From positions 1-37,886 of the IMG/VR virus record IMGVR_UViG_3300038405_000055: 37,886 nucleotides of DNA; one strand, given 5' to 3'. The stretch is from a virus. The position numbers and the translations under genes are program-made. How positions within the stretch are numbered: the stretch's first letter is position 1; every line of letters begins with the position of its first letter. Under the pieces are notes generated by a model that was given only the letters and a program-made list of their open reading frames with translations, made no database searches and was not told the DNA's origin. Positions 1 through 8,933 of this stretch are shown piece after piece.

Positions 1-147
1 ACCAATCCCGGGGCAGGATATCAATTCGAACAAAGTCCGATTACTGTTTCTATTGTGGATGGGACCGGCGTAGGAGCGTCTATCCAGTTTGGGTGTATCT
101 CCGTAAATACCTTAGATATTCTGCAAATAAACTTAATCTGGACTACC
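1..147. repeat. Terminal overlap, identical to the right end (circular contig)
   Basis: Bases 1-147 are identical to 37740-37886, and the reading frame of the adaptor gene continues unchanged through both copies. The simplest reading is a circular or circularly permuted genome whose contig was opened inside this gene, which gives a unit length of 37,739 bp. A 147-bp physical terminal repeat is unlikely because it would lie inside a coding sequence. Confidence 0.95.
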
Positions 148-540
148 ACTCGTGTCACTTTGGACTGGCGCCCTTGGAGTGAGTTTTCTACCGAAATGCG
201 CGTATGGACTAATTGGCAGCAACGTCCGGCTATGTGGTCTCAATATGGTGAACAGTCTATTTACATAGGCCCTTTACCTGATCAGTCGTATCAGTGTGAA
301 GTAGATACCATCTTAGTTCCAGTAGATTTAACAAATACCACTTCTATTGATCCTATCTCCGTGGCGTACCAAGCTCCAATTAAATTTTATGCCGCATATA
401 TTCTAAAAATGAAGGAACAGTCTTTTGGAGAGGCAGATTGGTTTAAGCAGCAGTACCAAATAAGAGTTAGTGAGGTAAGGTCGCAAGTAGCTTCCCGGCG
501 TATTCCTTCTATGTATGAAGTTTATGGAGTACAGTGGTAA
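1..540 (+). CDS. Head-tail adaptor (P22 gp4-like), 3' part of gene crossing the join
   Basis: This is the C-terminal part of the 289-residue protein that starts at 37410; codon frame 1 is open from base 1 to the TAA at 538-540. The visible part starts in a Gly-rich beta-repeat (about residues 60-130 of the full protein), followed by a W/Q-rich segment and a helical C-terminus. Position after coat and a small connector gene, and immediately before the gp10-like hub, is that of the P22 gp4 / T7 gp11-type adaptor that seals the portal. The assignment rests mainly on synteny and size. The stop overlaps the next start (TAATG), so translation is probably coupled. Confidence 0.7.
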   Translation, partial: TNPGAGYQFEQSPITVSIVDGTGVGASIQFGCISVNTLDILQINLIWTTTRVTLDWRPWSEFSTEMRVWTNWQQRPAMWSQYGEQSIYIGPLPDQSYQCEVDTILVPVDLTNTTSIDPISVAYQAPIKFYAAYILKMKEQSFGEADWFKQQYQIRVSEVRSQVASRRIPSMYEVYGVQW

Positions 541-2297
541 TGGGTGCACCTTTTAATAAGGCTAAAGGGGAACGAGAAAAGAAAGAAATCTCTATTTCTC
601 AGTTCTCTGGCGTTAATGTCCAAGCTAAGAGATACTCCATCAAGGATACAGAGTTTTCTTGGCTGGAAAATGTTATGCCTGTTGGAGATGGTAATCTACA
701 AGTATGCCCTATAGCTTCAGCAGCTCTTTCCACTTTACCGGGACAAACTGTATCGTCTTCCTATGCCTTTAATATAATGGGGACAGATTATATTGCTGCT
801 TTTACTTCGAGTGGTACATTGTTTGTAGCCCCAAATCCTTTCTCTTCTTTTACTCAATATGGAAATGTTGGTCAGTTTTCTGCCTCTGGGGTAACTGCTG
901 CGCAATGGAAAAACGAGAGGCTTCTTATTGGCGATCCCGCGAATGGTTATTTTTCTTGGGACAACAATGCTGGTATTATATCCAGTGGCGGAGTTGCTTA
1001 TGTAGCAATTACGGCGGGGGGCAGTGGTTATTCTAATTCCTTTTCTGTTACTTTTACTGGTGGCGGTGGTAGTGGCGCTCAGGGGACAGCTATTGCCGTC
1101 AATGGGGTAGTTACTTCTGTAACCATTACAAATCCGGGAAATAACTATACTTCCGCGCCTACTCCTGTCTTTAGCGCTGGCGGAGGTTCCAGTGCAGCGG
1201 GTACGGCTAATCTGATGGCCGGTCCTTCTAAGTGCACTTCCATTGCGACTTTTTCAGGTCGAGTGTGGGTAGGTTATCAGAGAACTATCAGTTATACGGA
1301 TATTTCTCAAGCAAACAATTTTTATTCCTTCGCCGGAGGGTCATCAGGGTCTCTTACTATATCCGACAGTACTTTACATGACTACATCACATCTCTAATA
1401 GCCGCTAATAATTTTCTTTATATTTTTGGTGACGACAGTATTGATGTGATTGGCGATGTCCAAGTGGTTTCTGGGTCTACTACTTTTACGCGCACGAACA
1501 TTACTGCTTCTATCGGCACAAATCAGATGTATTCAGTATTTTCTTACTACCGTTCTCTGATGTTCGCCGGTAATGTAGGTTTTTACAGTCTTCCTGGTGC
1601 TGTTCCCGAGAAACTGTCCGATAATCTAGACACTTTTTATGCTCAGATTAACTTTGCTACTCCCATTAGTGGGGGGCAAGTATCGGTAAATAACACATTA
1701 TGTGCTGCTTTTTTGTGCTCTTTTAATGATATTTTTACCGGGTCTAATTCTTCTAGGAATATTATCGCTCTATACTTTAATAAAAAATGGTGGTTCTCTT
1801 CCCAAGGCCCAACTATTAATTTAATTATCTCAGCTACAATAAATGGTTCTCCGTTTCTATACGGTTGGGCTGGCGGAACATTGTATCAACTTTTTTCTAA
1901 TTCTTCGACAAGTGTCAATACTCGTATCCAAACTAAGCTTTATGACGGAAAAGCGCCTGTCATGGATAAAGCTTCTTTAAAATTTGGTATCGGGATAACT
2001 TTCGGGACGGCCGGTAATCAAGCTATTAATGTCACTATAGATAACGAAAAAACCACTATGCCGGTATTTACTAATTTGGGGAATACTCTTCAATGGATAA
2101 ACAATTCCGGCTCTAATATATATTTTACTAATAACTCAGGTAATCCATTGACTTGGATTACAGCGGGATATGCCTTTGATTATCGAGATGCCGCTATTTC
2201 TGGCGGTAAATATCTTGGAGTCACTGTTTATGGGAATTCTTTACCGTACACAGTAAATCAGATTCTTATAGAGTACGAAGAAGGGGCGCGTTGGTGA
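540..2297 (+). CDS. Tail hub / DNA-stabilisation protein (P22 gp10-like)
   Basis: 585 residues, beta-rich, with repeated hydrophobic strands and motifs such as SLIAANNFLYIFGDDSIDVI, typical of the gp10-like stabilisation proteins that follow the adaptor in podoviruses. Such proteins close the portal channel after packaging. Residues about 150-225 hold two copies of a Gly-rich repeat (GGSGYS...VTFTGGGG, then NPGNNYTSAPTPVF) that looks inserted into the family body, which would explain the extra length over P22 gp10 (472 residues). I chose the ATG at 540, which overlaps the previous stop, over a GTG at 534; GGAG lies 10 bases upstream. The C-terminal stop overlaps the next start. Confidence 0.7.
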   Translation: MGAPFNKAKGEREKKEISISQFSGVNVQAKRYSIKDTEFSWLENVMPVGDGNLQVCPIASAALSTLPGQTVSSSYAFNIMGTDYIAAFTSSGTLFVAPNPFSSFTQYGNVGQFSASGVTAAQWKNERLLIGDPANGYFSWDNNAGIISSGGVAYVAITAGGSGYSNSFSVTFTGGGGSGAQGTAIAVNGVVTSVTITNPGNNYTSAPTPVFSAGGGSSAAGTANLMAGPSKCTSIATFSGRVWVGYQRTISYTDISQANNFYSFAGGSSGSLTISDSTLHDYITSLIAANNFLYIFGDDSIDVIGDVQVVSGSTTFTRTNITASIGTNQMYSVFSYYRSLMFAGNVGFYSLPGAVPEKLSDNLDTFYAQINFATPISGGQVSVNNTLCAAFLCSFNDIFTGSNSSRNIIALYFNKKWWFSSQGPTINLIISATINGSPFLYGWAGGTLYQLFSNSSTSVNTRIQTKLYDGKAPVMDKASLKFGIGITFGTAGNQAINVTIDNEKTTMPVFTNLGNTLQWINNSGSNIYFTNNSGNPLTWITAGYAFDYRDAAISGGKYLGVTVYGNSLPYTVNQILIEYEEGARW

Positions 2298-2629
2298 ATA
2301 TTGATCTCCAAAGTTACTTTGATCATATGGACGATATGGCCTGGAAAATTTGGCTTGGGGATCATTCTTTTTCTCACTCTACTATTAATAGAAAAGTAGC
2401 TTCTTTATACAGTAGGAATGTTTTATCTTACCCCATTACAAATATAGATGACGTAAAAGCTTGGTTAATTTGCCATAACGACATGCATCAATCAATTAAT
2501 GCTGTGATGGGCTTAGGAACTCCCCCAGATCTAACGCAAGTTGACTTTTCGAATAAAGATGAATTTTATTCTTGGATGTATGATCATTTATCCCTTCATG
2601 ATCAAATAACTCAGGTTATAGGTATATGA
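2294..2629 (+). CDS. Hypothetical tail-associated protein
   Basis: 111 residues, acidic and rich in His/Asp/Trp (MDDMAWKIWLGDHSFSHS...; DLQ, HDQITQVIGI). It contains a repeated 'W..WLGDH / SWMYDHLSLHDQ' flavour seen in small proteins between tail hub and ejection proteins of podoviruses. The GTG at 2294 overlaps the previous TGA (GTGA) with AAGGGG upstream; a TTG at 2291 is the alternative. The gene overlaps the acetyltransferase gene downstream by 4 bases. No function recognised. Confidence 0.75.
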   Translation: MNIDLQSYFDHMDDMAWKIWLGDHSFSHSTINRKVASLYSRNVLSYPITNIDDVKAWLICHNDMHQSINAVMGLGTPPDLTQVDFSNKDEFYSWMYDHLSLHDQITQVIGI

Positions 2630-3084
2630 TTATTATACAAAGAGAAAAAATAAGCGATATATGGGAAGAATTATTTCCATTACTAATAAACCATTGGGAA
2701 GAAGTGGAAGATCCTTTTATAAAAGAGAAGGAAGTACCAGCTCCGAAGCTTGAGCGTTATGATTCTCTTGAGCAAAAGAATATGTTTATTATAATTACTG
2801 CTAGAGATGAGGGTAAACTAATAGGATATTGTGGCTTTTATTTGTATTCGCACATGCATTACCCAGATCAGTTATATGCCATGAATGACGTTATTTTTGT
2901 GCTCCCTTTACACAGAGTAAAAAACATTGGTGTTAGGTTAATGAAATATGCGGAAAAATATGTAAAGGGCTTAGGAGCTAATTGTATTTTGTGGGAAGTT
3001 AGAGATTTTAGAAATTTTAGTCCGATTCTGCTAAGAATGGGTTATCATAAACAAGGCACTGTGTATATGCAGAGATTTGATTGA
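2626..3084 (+). CDS. GNAT-family N-acetyltransferase
   Basis: 152 residues with the GNAT fold order: an N-terminal helix, the strand IIITARDEGKLIGYCGF (beta4-like), NDVIFVLPLHRVKNIGVRLMKYAEKYVK (the acetyl-CoA pyrophosphate loop and alpha3), then a late strand/helix CILWEVRDF...LLRMGYHKQGTVYMQ. The loop reads H-R-V-K-N-I-G rather than the classical Q/R-x-x-G-x-G/A. GNAT enzymes transfer acetyl from acetyl-CoA to amines on proteins or small molecules. The gene sits inside the late virion cluster, between hub and ejection proteins, with 4-base overlap upstream, so it is expressed late. Its substrate could be a virion or a host protein; the sequence does not say. Confidence 0.85.
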   Translation: MIIIQREKISDIWEELFPLLINHWEEVEDPFIKEKEVPAPKLERYDSLEQKNMFIIITARDEGKLIGYCGFYLYSHMHYPDQLYAMNDVIFVLPLHRVKNIGVRLMKYAEKYVKGLGANCILWEVRDFRNFSPILLRMGYHKQGTVYMQRFD

Positions 3085-3094
3085 GGAGAAAATT

Positions 3095-4492
3095 ATGTCT
3101 GGTGGCGGAGCTGGTGGGATTATCGAGGATGTCGCTTTGGCGGTAGCGGCTGTATACGCGCCGGAGATTGTTGGAGCGCTTGGGACGGCAGGCGAAGTGG
3201 CCGAAGGTGCGGCTACTGCTGCTGATGTTTATCGAGCAGGTAAAGATATTGGCCAGGGTAATTATATTGGGGCGGCTGGTAATGCCCTTGGGGCTTATGG
3301 GTCTGGTACGGCGGCCTTGGGAGGTACGGGGGCGGCTGGTACCGGAGCAGGCCAGGCCGCTATGGGGCAAAACGCAGCTCCTTTGGCTTCTGCTGGGCAG
3401 GCTAGTGGATTTAGTCCTACAGGATCTGTTGCGAATGTAGGCGGCGCCGGGGCAGGATCGGCCGTAGAAGCGAGTTCAGCCCCTAGCCAGTATACCAGCT
3501 CGGTTCTCGGCCAAACCTCCGCTACAGGCGCTAGCGGCCTTGGAAGTGGTATCGGTACTTCTAGTACTGCTACTCCTGATGTATATAGTTCTTTGGGGCA
3601 AGGAACTTCGCAAGGGGCAGCTCAGCAATCTAACCTTTACTCCAATCTCGGCCAAGCTACTAATACCTCTTCTACCTCTTTTCCGGCAGGGAACAGTTCC
3701 GCTCTGGGGGGTACTGGAAATACTGTGGCCGCCACAACTCCTTCTACTACTGACTTCTCCGGGCTTACTGGTGCTTCTACAGGTTCCAGTATTTCTGGTA
3801 GCGCCGGCACTCTTTCTGGCAGTACAGGGCAAGGATTAGTGCCCCCGTCTTCTTTCGGTAGCGCACCTTCGGCCACACAGAGCCCTTCAGCCTGGCAAAA
3901 TCTTACAGCAATGGTTCCGCAATCTTTGCAGGGTCCTATGCAGACCATCGGCAATGTCGCTTCTGATGTAGCCGGTATCCTCCCTTCTGCCAAAAGTACA
4001 GAGCTTGGACTATCAGCCTTAGGGGCATATGGCAATTACCAAGCTCAGAAACAACAACAGCAATATATGAATCAATTGCAACAACAAGGATCGGTAGCGC
4101 AAAATTATGCTTCCCCTATTCTGCAAAATAACGGTCAACTTAACTCCACCCAACAGTCTACTGTAGATCAGACTATTGCCCAGCAACGACAACAACAAAT
4201 TGCTCAGATTTACCAAAATGCCGTTAATAGCGGCCTAGACCCCAATTCCTTAATGGTCCAGCAGCAAGTGGCGCAGATGGATTCTAATCTACAAACGCAA
4301 AAAAATCAGCTTATCCAGCAATATACCCAGCAAAATATCTCTAATGCCATGTCTGCTTTGGGATTATCTGGAAGTACTTATGGAACATTGACTTCAGCCA
4401 ATAATCCAAACATTCAAAGAACCTCGGCAGCTTCTCAGGGTATTAATGCTACCTTGGCGCAGCTTAATGCAATGGGTAATGGAGGTATCTAG
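3095..4492 (+). CDS. Internal virion (ejection) protein, low complexity
   Basis: 465 residues. Residues 1-60 are Ala/Gly-rich and hydrophobic; 60-270 are a Ser/Thr/Gly/Ala low-complexity stretch (GTGNTVAATTPS..., GSISGSAGT...); 300-465 are Gln/Asn-rich and helical (QKQQQQYMNQLQQQ). This pattern of a hydrophobic start, flexible linker and Q-rich helical end is common for phage DNA-ejection proteins. It is the first of three consecutive large genes of that class. The ATG at 3095 has GAGGAG 6-11 bases upstream; an in-frame start at 3077 lacks one. Confidence 0.65.
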   Translation: MSGGGAGGIIEDVALAVAAVYAPEIVGALGTAGEVAEGAATAADVYRAGKDIGQGNYIGAAGNALGAYGSGTAALGGTGAAGTGAGQAAMGQNAAPLASAGQASGFSPTGSVANVGGAGAGSAVEASSAPSQYTSSVLGQTSATGASGLGSGIGTSSTATPDVYSSLGQGTSQGAAQQSNLYSNLGQATNTSSTSFPAGNSSALGGTGNTVAATTPSTTDFSGLTGASTGSSISGSAGTLSGSTGQGLVPPSSFGSAPSATQSPSAWQNLTAMVPQSLQGPMQTIGNVASDVAGILPSAKSTELGLSALGAYGNYQAQKQQQQYMNQLQQQGSVAQNYASPILQNNGQLNSTQQSTVDQTIAQQRQQQIAQIYQNAVNSGLDPNSLMVQQQVAQMDSNLQTQKNQLIQQYTQQNISNAMSALGLSGSTYGTLTSANNPNIQRTSAASQGINATLAQLNAMGNGGI

Positions 4493-4494
4493 TT

Positions 4495-6153
4495 ATGGCT
4501 GATTTAAGTGCTTTGATTCCTCAAATTTTGCAGGCTATTATCCCCAAAGAGAGTGGAGGAAATCCGAACGCGTACAACTCTCAGACTCAAGCCAAAGGAC
4601 TAACTCAGATCACTCCTGCGCTAGCTTCCGATATTAAAAGATCCACTGGAAAATCTCCTGATCTTTCCAATCCCCAAGGGCAATTAACGGCTACTAAAGA
4701 GGGCTTAAAAGTTTTGGCGCAACAGCTACAAGCTAAGGGAATCCCAGTCAATGCCGACTCTTTGAAGTCAGCTTGGCTGCAAGGCGCTGGCGGGGTAAGT
4801 AAAAATGGAGTATATGCCAATAATGTAGCAGATTCTAATGGTATGACTCCTGTCGCTTATGTGGGGAATCAACCGCAAGGTCAGACGCCTAATTATGTAA
4901 ACCAACTTGATGCTTTAACCAAGGAACGTCAACAAAATGCCGCCAATCGAGTCGCAGAAGAGAAAGGATTACTAGAAATAACTCAAAGAGAGACGCAAAA
5001 TCTTCCTCAATACGAACCAGAGGATATGCCTGTTTGGAAGCCTTTGACCTCTCCGGTATCTACAAAGGAATATCAACAATTTACATCTGGTTTATTGGCT
5101 ATGGGGCTAATCTTTGGTGCGCGTGGAGGCACAGCTGGATTTCAAGCCGCCGCAGAGTCTATTAACGGAGCTATGCAAGGATACCTTCAAGGTAATCTAG
5201 AGTTAGCCAAGCAGAAACAACAAGAATTCGACAATCATTTTAAAACGGCAATGGAAAAGGCTCGACAAAGCCAGGAAAGAATTAAAAGTATTCTCGATAA
5301 TAAGCAGTTAACACTGAGCATGCTCGCCAATCAGCTTAGTGTTCTTGGTCATGAATACGACCGTCAAGACCTTATTATCGACGGCCAAGAACGTAATGTA
5401 ATCCAAGCCATGAATCATTACGATCAAATGCAGATGGCCTTAGAAAGACTGCAAGATCAACGGGATTTTCATAAAGGTATACTTGCAGAGAAGGAAATTG
5501 AGAGAGCACAAAGGCAGAAAGAGTTTGAAGATAAACTTAGAAATTCCGGAGTATTTCCGGCAACTGTAAGTAAACAATTGTCTGTATCTCTCGACGCCGT
5601 GCAAACTCTATCCGACCTCAAGAAGAGAGCTTTAGAAGACCCTAGGGTTCTTCAAGTAACAACTAAAGTTCCTGGTTTTTCTAATGCAGAGGATTTTATT
5701 AAAGACGTAAAAGCGGGAGACTATCCTGTACCTTTGCGTACAACTCAGGATCAAGAATTATACGATAAACAAGTAGAATATTGGAAAGATGTGTCCTTTG
5801 CCGTGGAAAAACTAGCAGCTGCTCAAGGCGGGTCCAGGGCTTTTAGCTTTATTCGGTTCATGCTTTCTATTAAGCCAGGATCGAGCGATGATCCCCATCT
5901 AGCTCTACATCAATTAGACTCTTTTATTGGGGATTCTAAGAAAGCTTTTGATACTACCCTTAAACCTTATGAGGCTACACCCAAATATTCTTGGACTATT
6001 CAATCATTACGACAAGATATGGAGGGTATAGATACTGGCCCGTCTGTTCCAGACTACGGAACAGAAGTTCCGCCTTCTATCGAGGCTCCAACGGTAAAAG
6101 AACTAAACGGGAAAAAGTACATTAAGCGCGATGGGAAATGGTACGAGGAGTAA
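4495..6153 (+). CDS. Internal virion protein with lytic transglycosylase domain
   Basis: 552 residues. The N-terminal ~95 residues form an SLT-like lytic transglycosylase: IIPKESGGNPNAYNSQT with catalytic Glu19, then AKGLTQITPALASDI matching the family's GLMQI-P-TA block. The rest is long amphipathic helix (about 210-340, K/Q/E-rich, coiled coil) and a charged C-terminus. The enzyme would cleave peptidoglycan glycan strands locally during DNA entry, as P22/T7 internal proteins do. It starts 2 bases after the previous stop. The order of ejection proteins around it supports a virion role rather than lysis. Confidence 0.85.
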   Translation: MADLSALIPQILQAIIPKESGGNPNAYNSQTQAKGLTQITPALASDIKRSTGKSPDLSNPQGQLTATKEGLKVLAQQLQAKGIPVNADSLKSAWLQGAGGVSKNGVYANNVADSNGMTPVAYVGNQPQGQTPNYVNQLDALTKERQQNAANRVAEEKGLLEITQRETQNLPQYEPEDMPVWKPLTSPVSTKEYQQFTSGLLAMGLIFGARGGTAGFQAAAESINGAMQGYLQGNLELAKQKQQEFDNHFKTAMEKARQSQERIKSILDNKQLTLSMLANQLSVLGHEYDRQDLIIDGQERNVIQAMNHYDQMQMALERLQDQRDFHKGILAEKEIERAQRQKEFEDKLRNSGVFPATVSKQLSVSLDAVQTLSDLKKRALEDPRVLQVTTKVPGFSNAEDFIKDVKAGDYPVPLRTTQDQELYDKQVEYWKDVSFAVEKLAAAQGGSRAFSFIRFMLSIKPGSSDDPHLALHQLDSFIGDSKKAFDTTLKPYEATPKYSWTIQSLRQDMEGIDTGPSVPDYGTEVPPSIEAPTVKELNGKKYIKRDGKWYEE

Positions 6154-6155
6154 AT

Positions 6156-7808
6156 ATGAAAGAAGTTACAGATCCGGGACTATTAAGTCAACTAAATGGC
6201 TCAGGAGGTAAAGAAGTAACTGATCCTTCCATTATCTCTAAATTGAATAGTGTAGTGCCGTCTCAGCCTAGCGGAGCTCAGAAAGAGTATAAGTACTGGG
6301 AAGATTATGTTCCTGGTGTACCTCCCGTTGGGGAATTTATGCACGGCATCCATCATGAAGCGGGGAGTGTTATTAACGCTATTAGGGAAATGATTTCTTC
6401 CCCGGAAAGCCGCAAAGCACTTCAGGAAGAGATTAATAAGCAAGAAGAGCTATATAAACAATCCTCCGCCATGTCAGGAGGAAATGCGGAGAAAGCCGGC
6501 GAAATCGGAGCACAGCTAGGGGAGGCGGCTTTTCCTATTGGAGGTGCAGAAGGTTCTATCGGGAAACAATTGCTTAAAGCAGCTTCTCTTGGAGGAGGTT
6601 TAGGTGCTCTCCATCCTACTGGCCAGGTGCAAACTTCTGATTTTCTTAAAGCTAAAACAGAGCAAGCGGGTCTTGGGGCGGCGGCGGGTGTAGCAGGTCA
6701 AGGGCTTGGAGCAGGTCTATCTAAATTTCTATCTCCGGTAGAAGGAAAAGTAGCCCCTCAAATAGAGAAATTTGCCGATATAGCTAAGAATAAATTCGGA
6801 TTTCATATCTCAGCCGGAAATCAAATAGAGGGTAAAGCTGGGGAGACTATTCGAAATTTAGAGAATGCTGGTAAATTTGCCGCAGCTAATCAACAAAAAG
6901 CTCAACAAGCTATCGCCAGAGAACTTGGTGTTAATTCGAATCGGCTTGATGAGATAACTCTTAGTGCAGCCTATCGACAAGCCAATTCTGCCTACAATAA
7001 ACTTACGTCCGATAAACCTGTTAAATTCGACAAAGAGTTCTTTAAAGGGATGTCTGATGTACTCAACTCAGAGAAAAGCAATATAACCTCTTTGAGGAAT
7101 AAGCAATTAGAGCAGACAATTGATGAATTAAAGAGGATAGCTACGACTTCTAGAGGTGGGAAAGTAGGAGAACTATCTCCTCGACAGTATCAAGATCTTC
7201 GATCTAAATTAAATGATAAAGCCCAAGCGGCATTCGCAGCTCGCGAAGGTGGCCTGGGGAAACGTTATAAAGAGCTCATCGAGAAAATAGACGATTCTGT
7301 TGAACGTAGTATCCCTCCGCAACAGAAATCCGCGTGGGAAGATGCTAGAAATAAATGGCGTGCGTGGTCTGTAGTGCGAGAACTTGCTGGCAAAGGAGAA
7401 ATAGAATCAGGTACAGGGCAGATTAATATGAAGTCCCTAGCCGACCATATGCGACAAGAATATCCTGACCAGTGGGGAGGACATACCGGTGGTGGGTCTA
7501 CATTTATGGACCTGGCTAAAGTGGCGGATTCGTTTCCAGATGCTTTTCAAAGCACTTTGAAACCTAAAAATTTGTCTCCTCAGGAAGAAATGGCTAGAAT
7601 GCTTAAAGGGGTGTCTCCGTCTACTTTGGCCGAGAAAGCTGCTGGCAAAGTAACTCAGTACGGAGCTAATACGCCTTGGGGGCAAAAAAACCTCCTACAG
7701 GGTACCCCAGGTGGGCAAAGTCTCGGGACCGTAGTTAAAAAATACCCAGGCCTTGTTCCCACAATTTTACGGTCTCTCGGGATTACCTCTACGGAGAAAA
7801 AAGACTAA
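6156..7808 (+). CDS. Internal virion (ejection) protein
   Basis: 550 residues. The N-terminus repeats a short motif, EVTDPGLLSQLN then EVTDPSIISKLN (residues 3-30), which occurs in phage ejection-type proteins. A Gly/Ala-rich hydrophobic stretch (about 105-195: GEIGAQLGEAAFPIGG..., GLGAAAGVAGQGLGAGL) could insert in a membrane. A long helical region follows (220-430). The start at 6156 has GAGGAG just upstream and follows the previous stop by 2 bases; an in-frame GTG-type start at 6138 would overlap the previous gene. It is the third of the internal-protein genes. Confidence 0.7.
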   Translation: MKEVTDPGLLSQLNGSGGKEVTDPSIISKLNSVVPSQPSGAQKEYKYWEDYVPGVPPVGEFMHGIHHEAGSVINAIREMISSPESRKALQEEINKQEELYKQSSAMSGGNAEKAGEIGAQLGEAAFPIGGAEGSIGKQLLKAASLGGGLGALHPTGQVQTSDFLKAKTEQAGLGAAAGVAGQGLGAGLSKFLSPVEGKVAPQIEKFADIAKNKFGFHISAGNQIEGKAGETIRNLENAGKFAAANQQKAQQAIARELGVNSNRLDEITLSAAYRQANSAYNKLTSDKPVKFDKEFFKGMSDVLNSEKSNITSLRNKQLEQTIDELKRIATTSRGGKVGELSPRQYQDLRSKLNDKAQAAFAAREGGLGKRYKELIEKIDDSVERSIPPQQKSAWEDARNKWRAWSVVRELAGKGEIESGTGQINMKSLADHMRQEYPDQWGGHTGGGSTFMDLAKVADSFPDAFQSTLKPKNLSPQEEMARMLKGVSPSTLAEKAAGKVTQYGANTPWGQKNLLQGTPGGQSLGTVVKKYPGLVPTILRSLGITSTEKKD

Positions 7809-8062
7809 TGGAAGAATCAGCAAAGAATAAAGGCGGTAGGCCTAAAAAAGATCCAAATGCCGTCAATCCTGCTATTGATACTCTAGTAAATAAAGCCCTG
7901 TCTAAAGCTAGATTGGATGATTGCCCTCTGAAAGATATGCTAGAGGTTATTAAAGTGGCGGCAGCTTGGGAAAAGGTCAAGCATGTTGTTAAAGAATCGG
8001 AAGAAGGTGAATTTTTTAAATTTCCTGTTATCGATGTGGAAGAGGAAGATAATGGAGAATGA
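7808..8062 (+). CDS. Small basic/acidic protein with AT-hook-like GRPKK motif; possible TerS
   Basis: 84 residues: a basic N-terminus with GGRPKKDP (AT-hook-like, minor-groove binding), a helical middle (TLVNKALSKARL...LEVIKVAAAWEKV) and an acidic tail. Small-terminase or DNA-binding proteins of podoviruses often have this profile, and no other TerS candidate sits directly before TerL. That makes TerS possible, but it is a guess. The start overlaps the previous stop (TAATG), and the 3' end overlaps the next gene by 11 bases. Confidence 0.6.
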   Translation: MEESAKNKGGRPKKDPNAVNPAIDTLVNKALSKARLDDCPLKDMLEVIKVAAAWEKVKHVVKESEEGEFFKFPVIDVEEEDNGE

Positions 8063-8363
8063 CGCTACTGAAGCGACGAAGGTCAAGGATCTGGTTACTC
8101 AGGAAATGGCTCTTGAGGCCGAAAGGAGATTGCGCGAACAACAAACTCAGCAATTAAATTTAATGGGACAGGTGATTAATCTGGGTATCAAGTTACTATC
8201 CGAAAAGAGTTTAGTGTTTTTTGCTGTTTTTTGCGTTCTTTTTTTGTTTGGCTGGGTTATGGCCGCTCCGGATGTTTTAAGGGTCATTAGCGCATCCTTG
8301 GCTTCGGTAGGTATTTGGTTTATTGTTAAAGTAGACTGCAAAGGAACTGACCATGAAAAATGA
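8052..8363 (+). CDS. Two-TM membrane protein, holin-like
   Basis: 103 residues: an N-terminal charged helix, then two hydrophobic segments (about 56-72 LVFFAVFCVLFLFGWVMAA and 76-94 VLRVISASLASVGIWFIV), then a short basic tail. Size and topology fit a class II holin or another late membrane protein, but the muramidase and a better holin candidate lie 3.5 kb away. AGAGGAAG precedes the ATG at 8052; the ORF is open further upstream, but without a ribosome site. It overlaps genes on both sides. Confidence 0.65.
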   Translation: MENDATEATKVKDLVTQEMALEAERRLREQQTQQLNLMGQVINLGIKLLSEKSLVFFAVFCVLFLFGWVMAAPDVLRVISASLASVGIWFIVKVDCKGTDHEK

Positions 8364-8586
8364 CTGGAACAAGCCGAAAATTACAAACACTTTTCACTAC
8401 AAAGAAAAAACAACCCCGTTGGGCCAAAAAATTGACACTCAAACTGTCCTGCCAATGCCGAAGAATCCCGTTACCGGAGGTGGGCGAACTGGCGGTATTG
8501 ATGGTTACAGGGGCAACGGCATTTGGGAATGGGAATACTGTAATACTCCCCGGTCTGGTATCTCTTCTCCCAGCAAAAGGAAATAA
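8353..8586 (+). CDS. Hypothetical protein
   Basis: 77 residues, basic, with a Gly-rich centre (PVTGGGRTGGIDGYRGNGIWEWEY). It overlaps the previous gene by 11 bases and is followed after 2 bases by the next. No family recognised; a late virion-associated role is inferred only from position. Confidence 0.6.
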   Translation: MKNDWNKPKITNTFHYKEKTTPLGQKIDTQTVLPMPKNPVTGGGRTGGIDGYRGNGIWEWEYCNTPRSGISSPSKRK

Positions 8587-8588
8587 TT

Positions 8589-8924
8589 ATGGGCTTTCAT
8601 GGAAATTTCTCCTCTCAGGGAAATACAGTGTGCCTTTCTGTAACTTCTTCTGCCCATACCGCAGTTCAAGTTACTTCTAACTCTAATGGCTCTTTTGAGT
8701 ATTTGATCACGAATACGTCAAGTAATCCCGTGTTTATTGCTGTAGGGACGACCTCTTCTGTAACAGCTACTCTCCCAGTAGACGGAACTCCTGGCAACTC
8801 ATTCCCGCTTCCGCCTAATTGGACTTCCAGTATCGCTGGCCCGCCGAATGCTTATTTCTCGGCTATCTGCGCTGCAAGTCAAACAGCCACAGTATATATT
8901 ACCCCAGGCGACGGCGGTATTTAG
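8589..8924 (+). CDS. Small beta-rich virion protein (tail/fibre-associated)
   Basis: 111 residues, Ser/Thr/Asn-rich with alternating hydrophobic residues (VTSSAHTAVQVTSNSNGSFEYLITNTSSNPVFIAVG...), a typical short beta-sandwich. Proteins of this kind lie beside tail fibre genes in many betaproteobacterial phages. The start has GGAAATAATT upstream. No enzymatic motif is present. Confidence 0.7.
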   Translation: MGFHGNFSSQGNTVCLSVTSSAHTAVQVTSNSNGSFEYLITNTSSNPVFIAVGTTSSVTATLPVDGTPGNSFPLPPNWTSSIAGPPNAYFSAICAASQTATVYITPGDGGI

Positions 8925-8933
8925 GAAATAACT

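Noticed and set aside
3168-3832. Several 90-130-codon ORFs on both strands over the ejection gene
   Set aside because: Shadows of the low-complexity GC-rich coding sequence; no ribosome sites.
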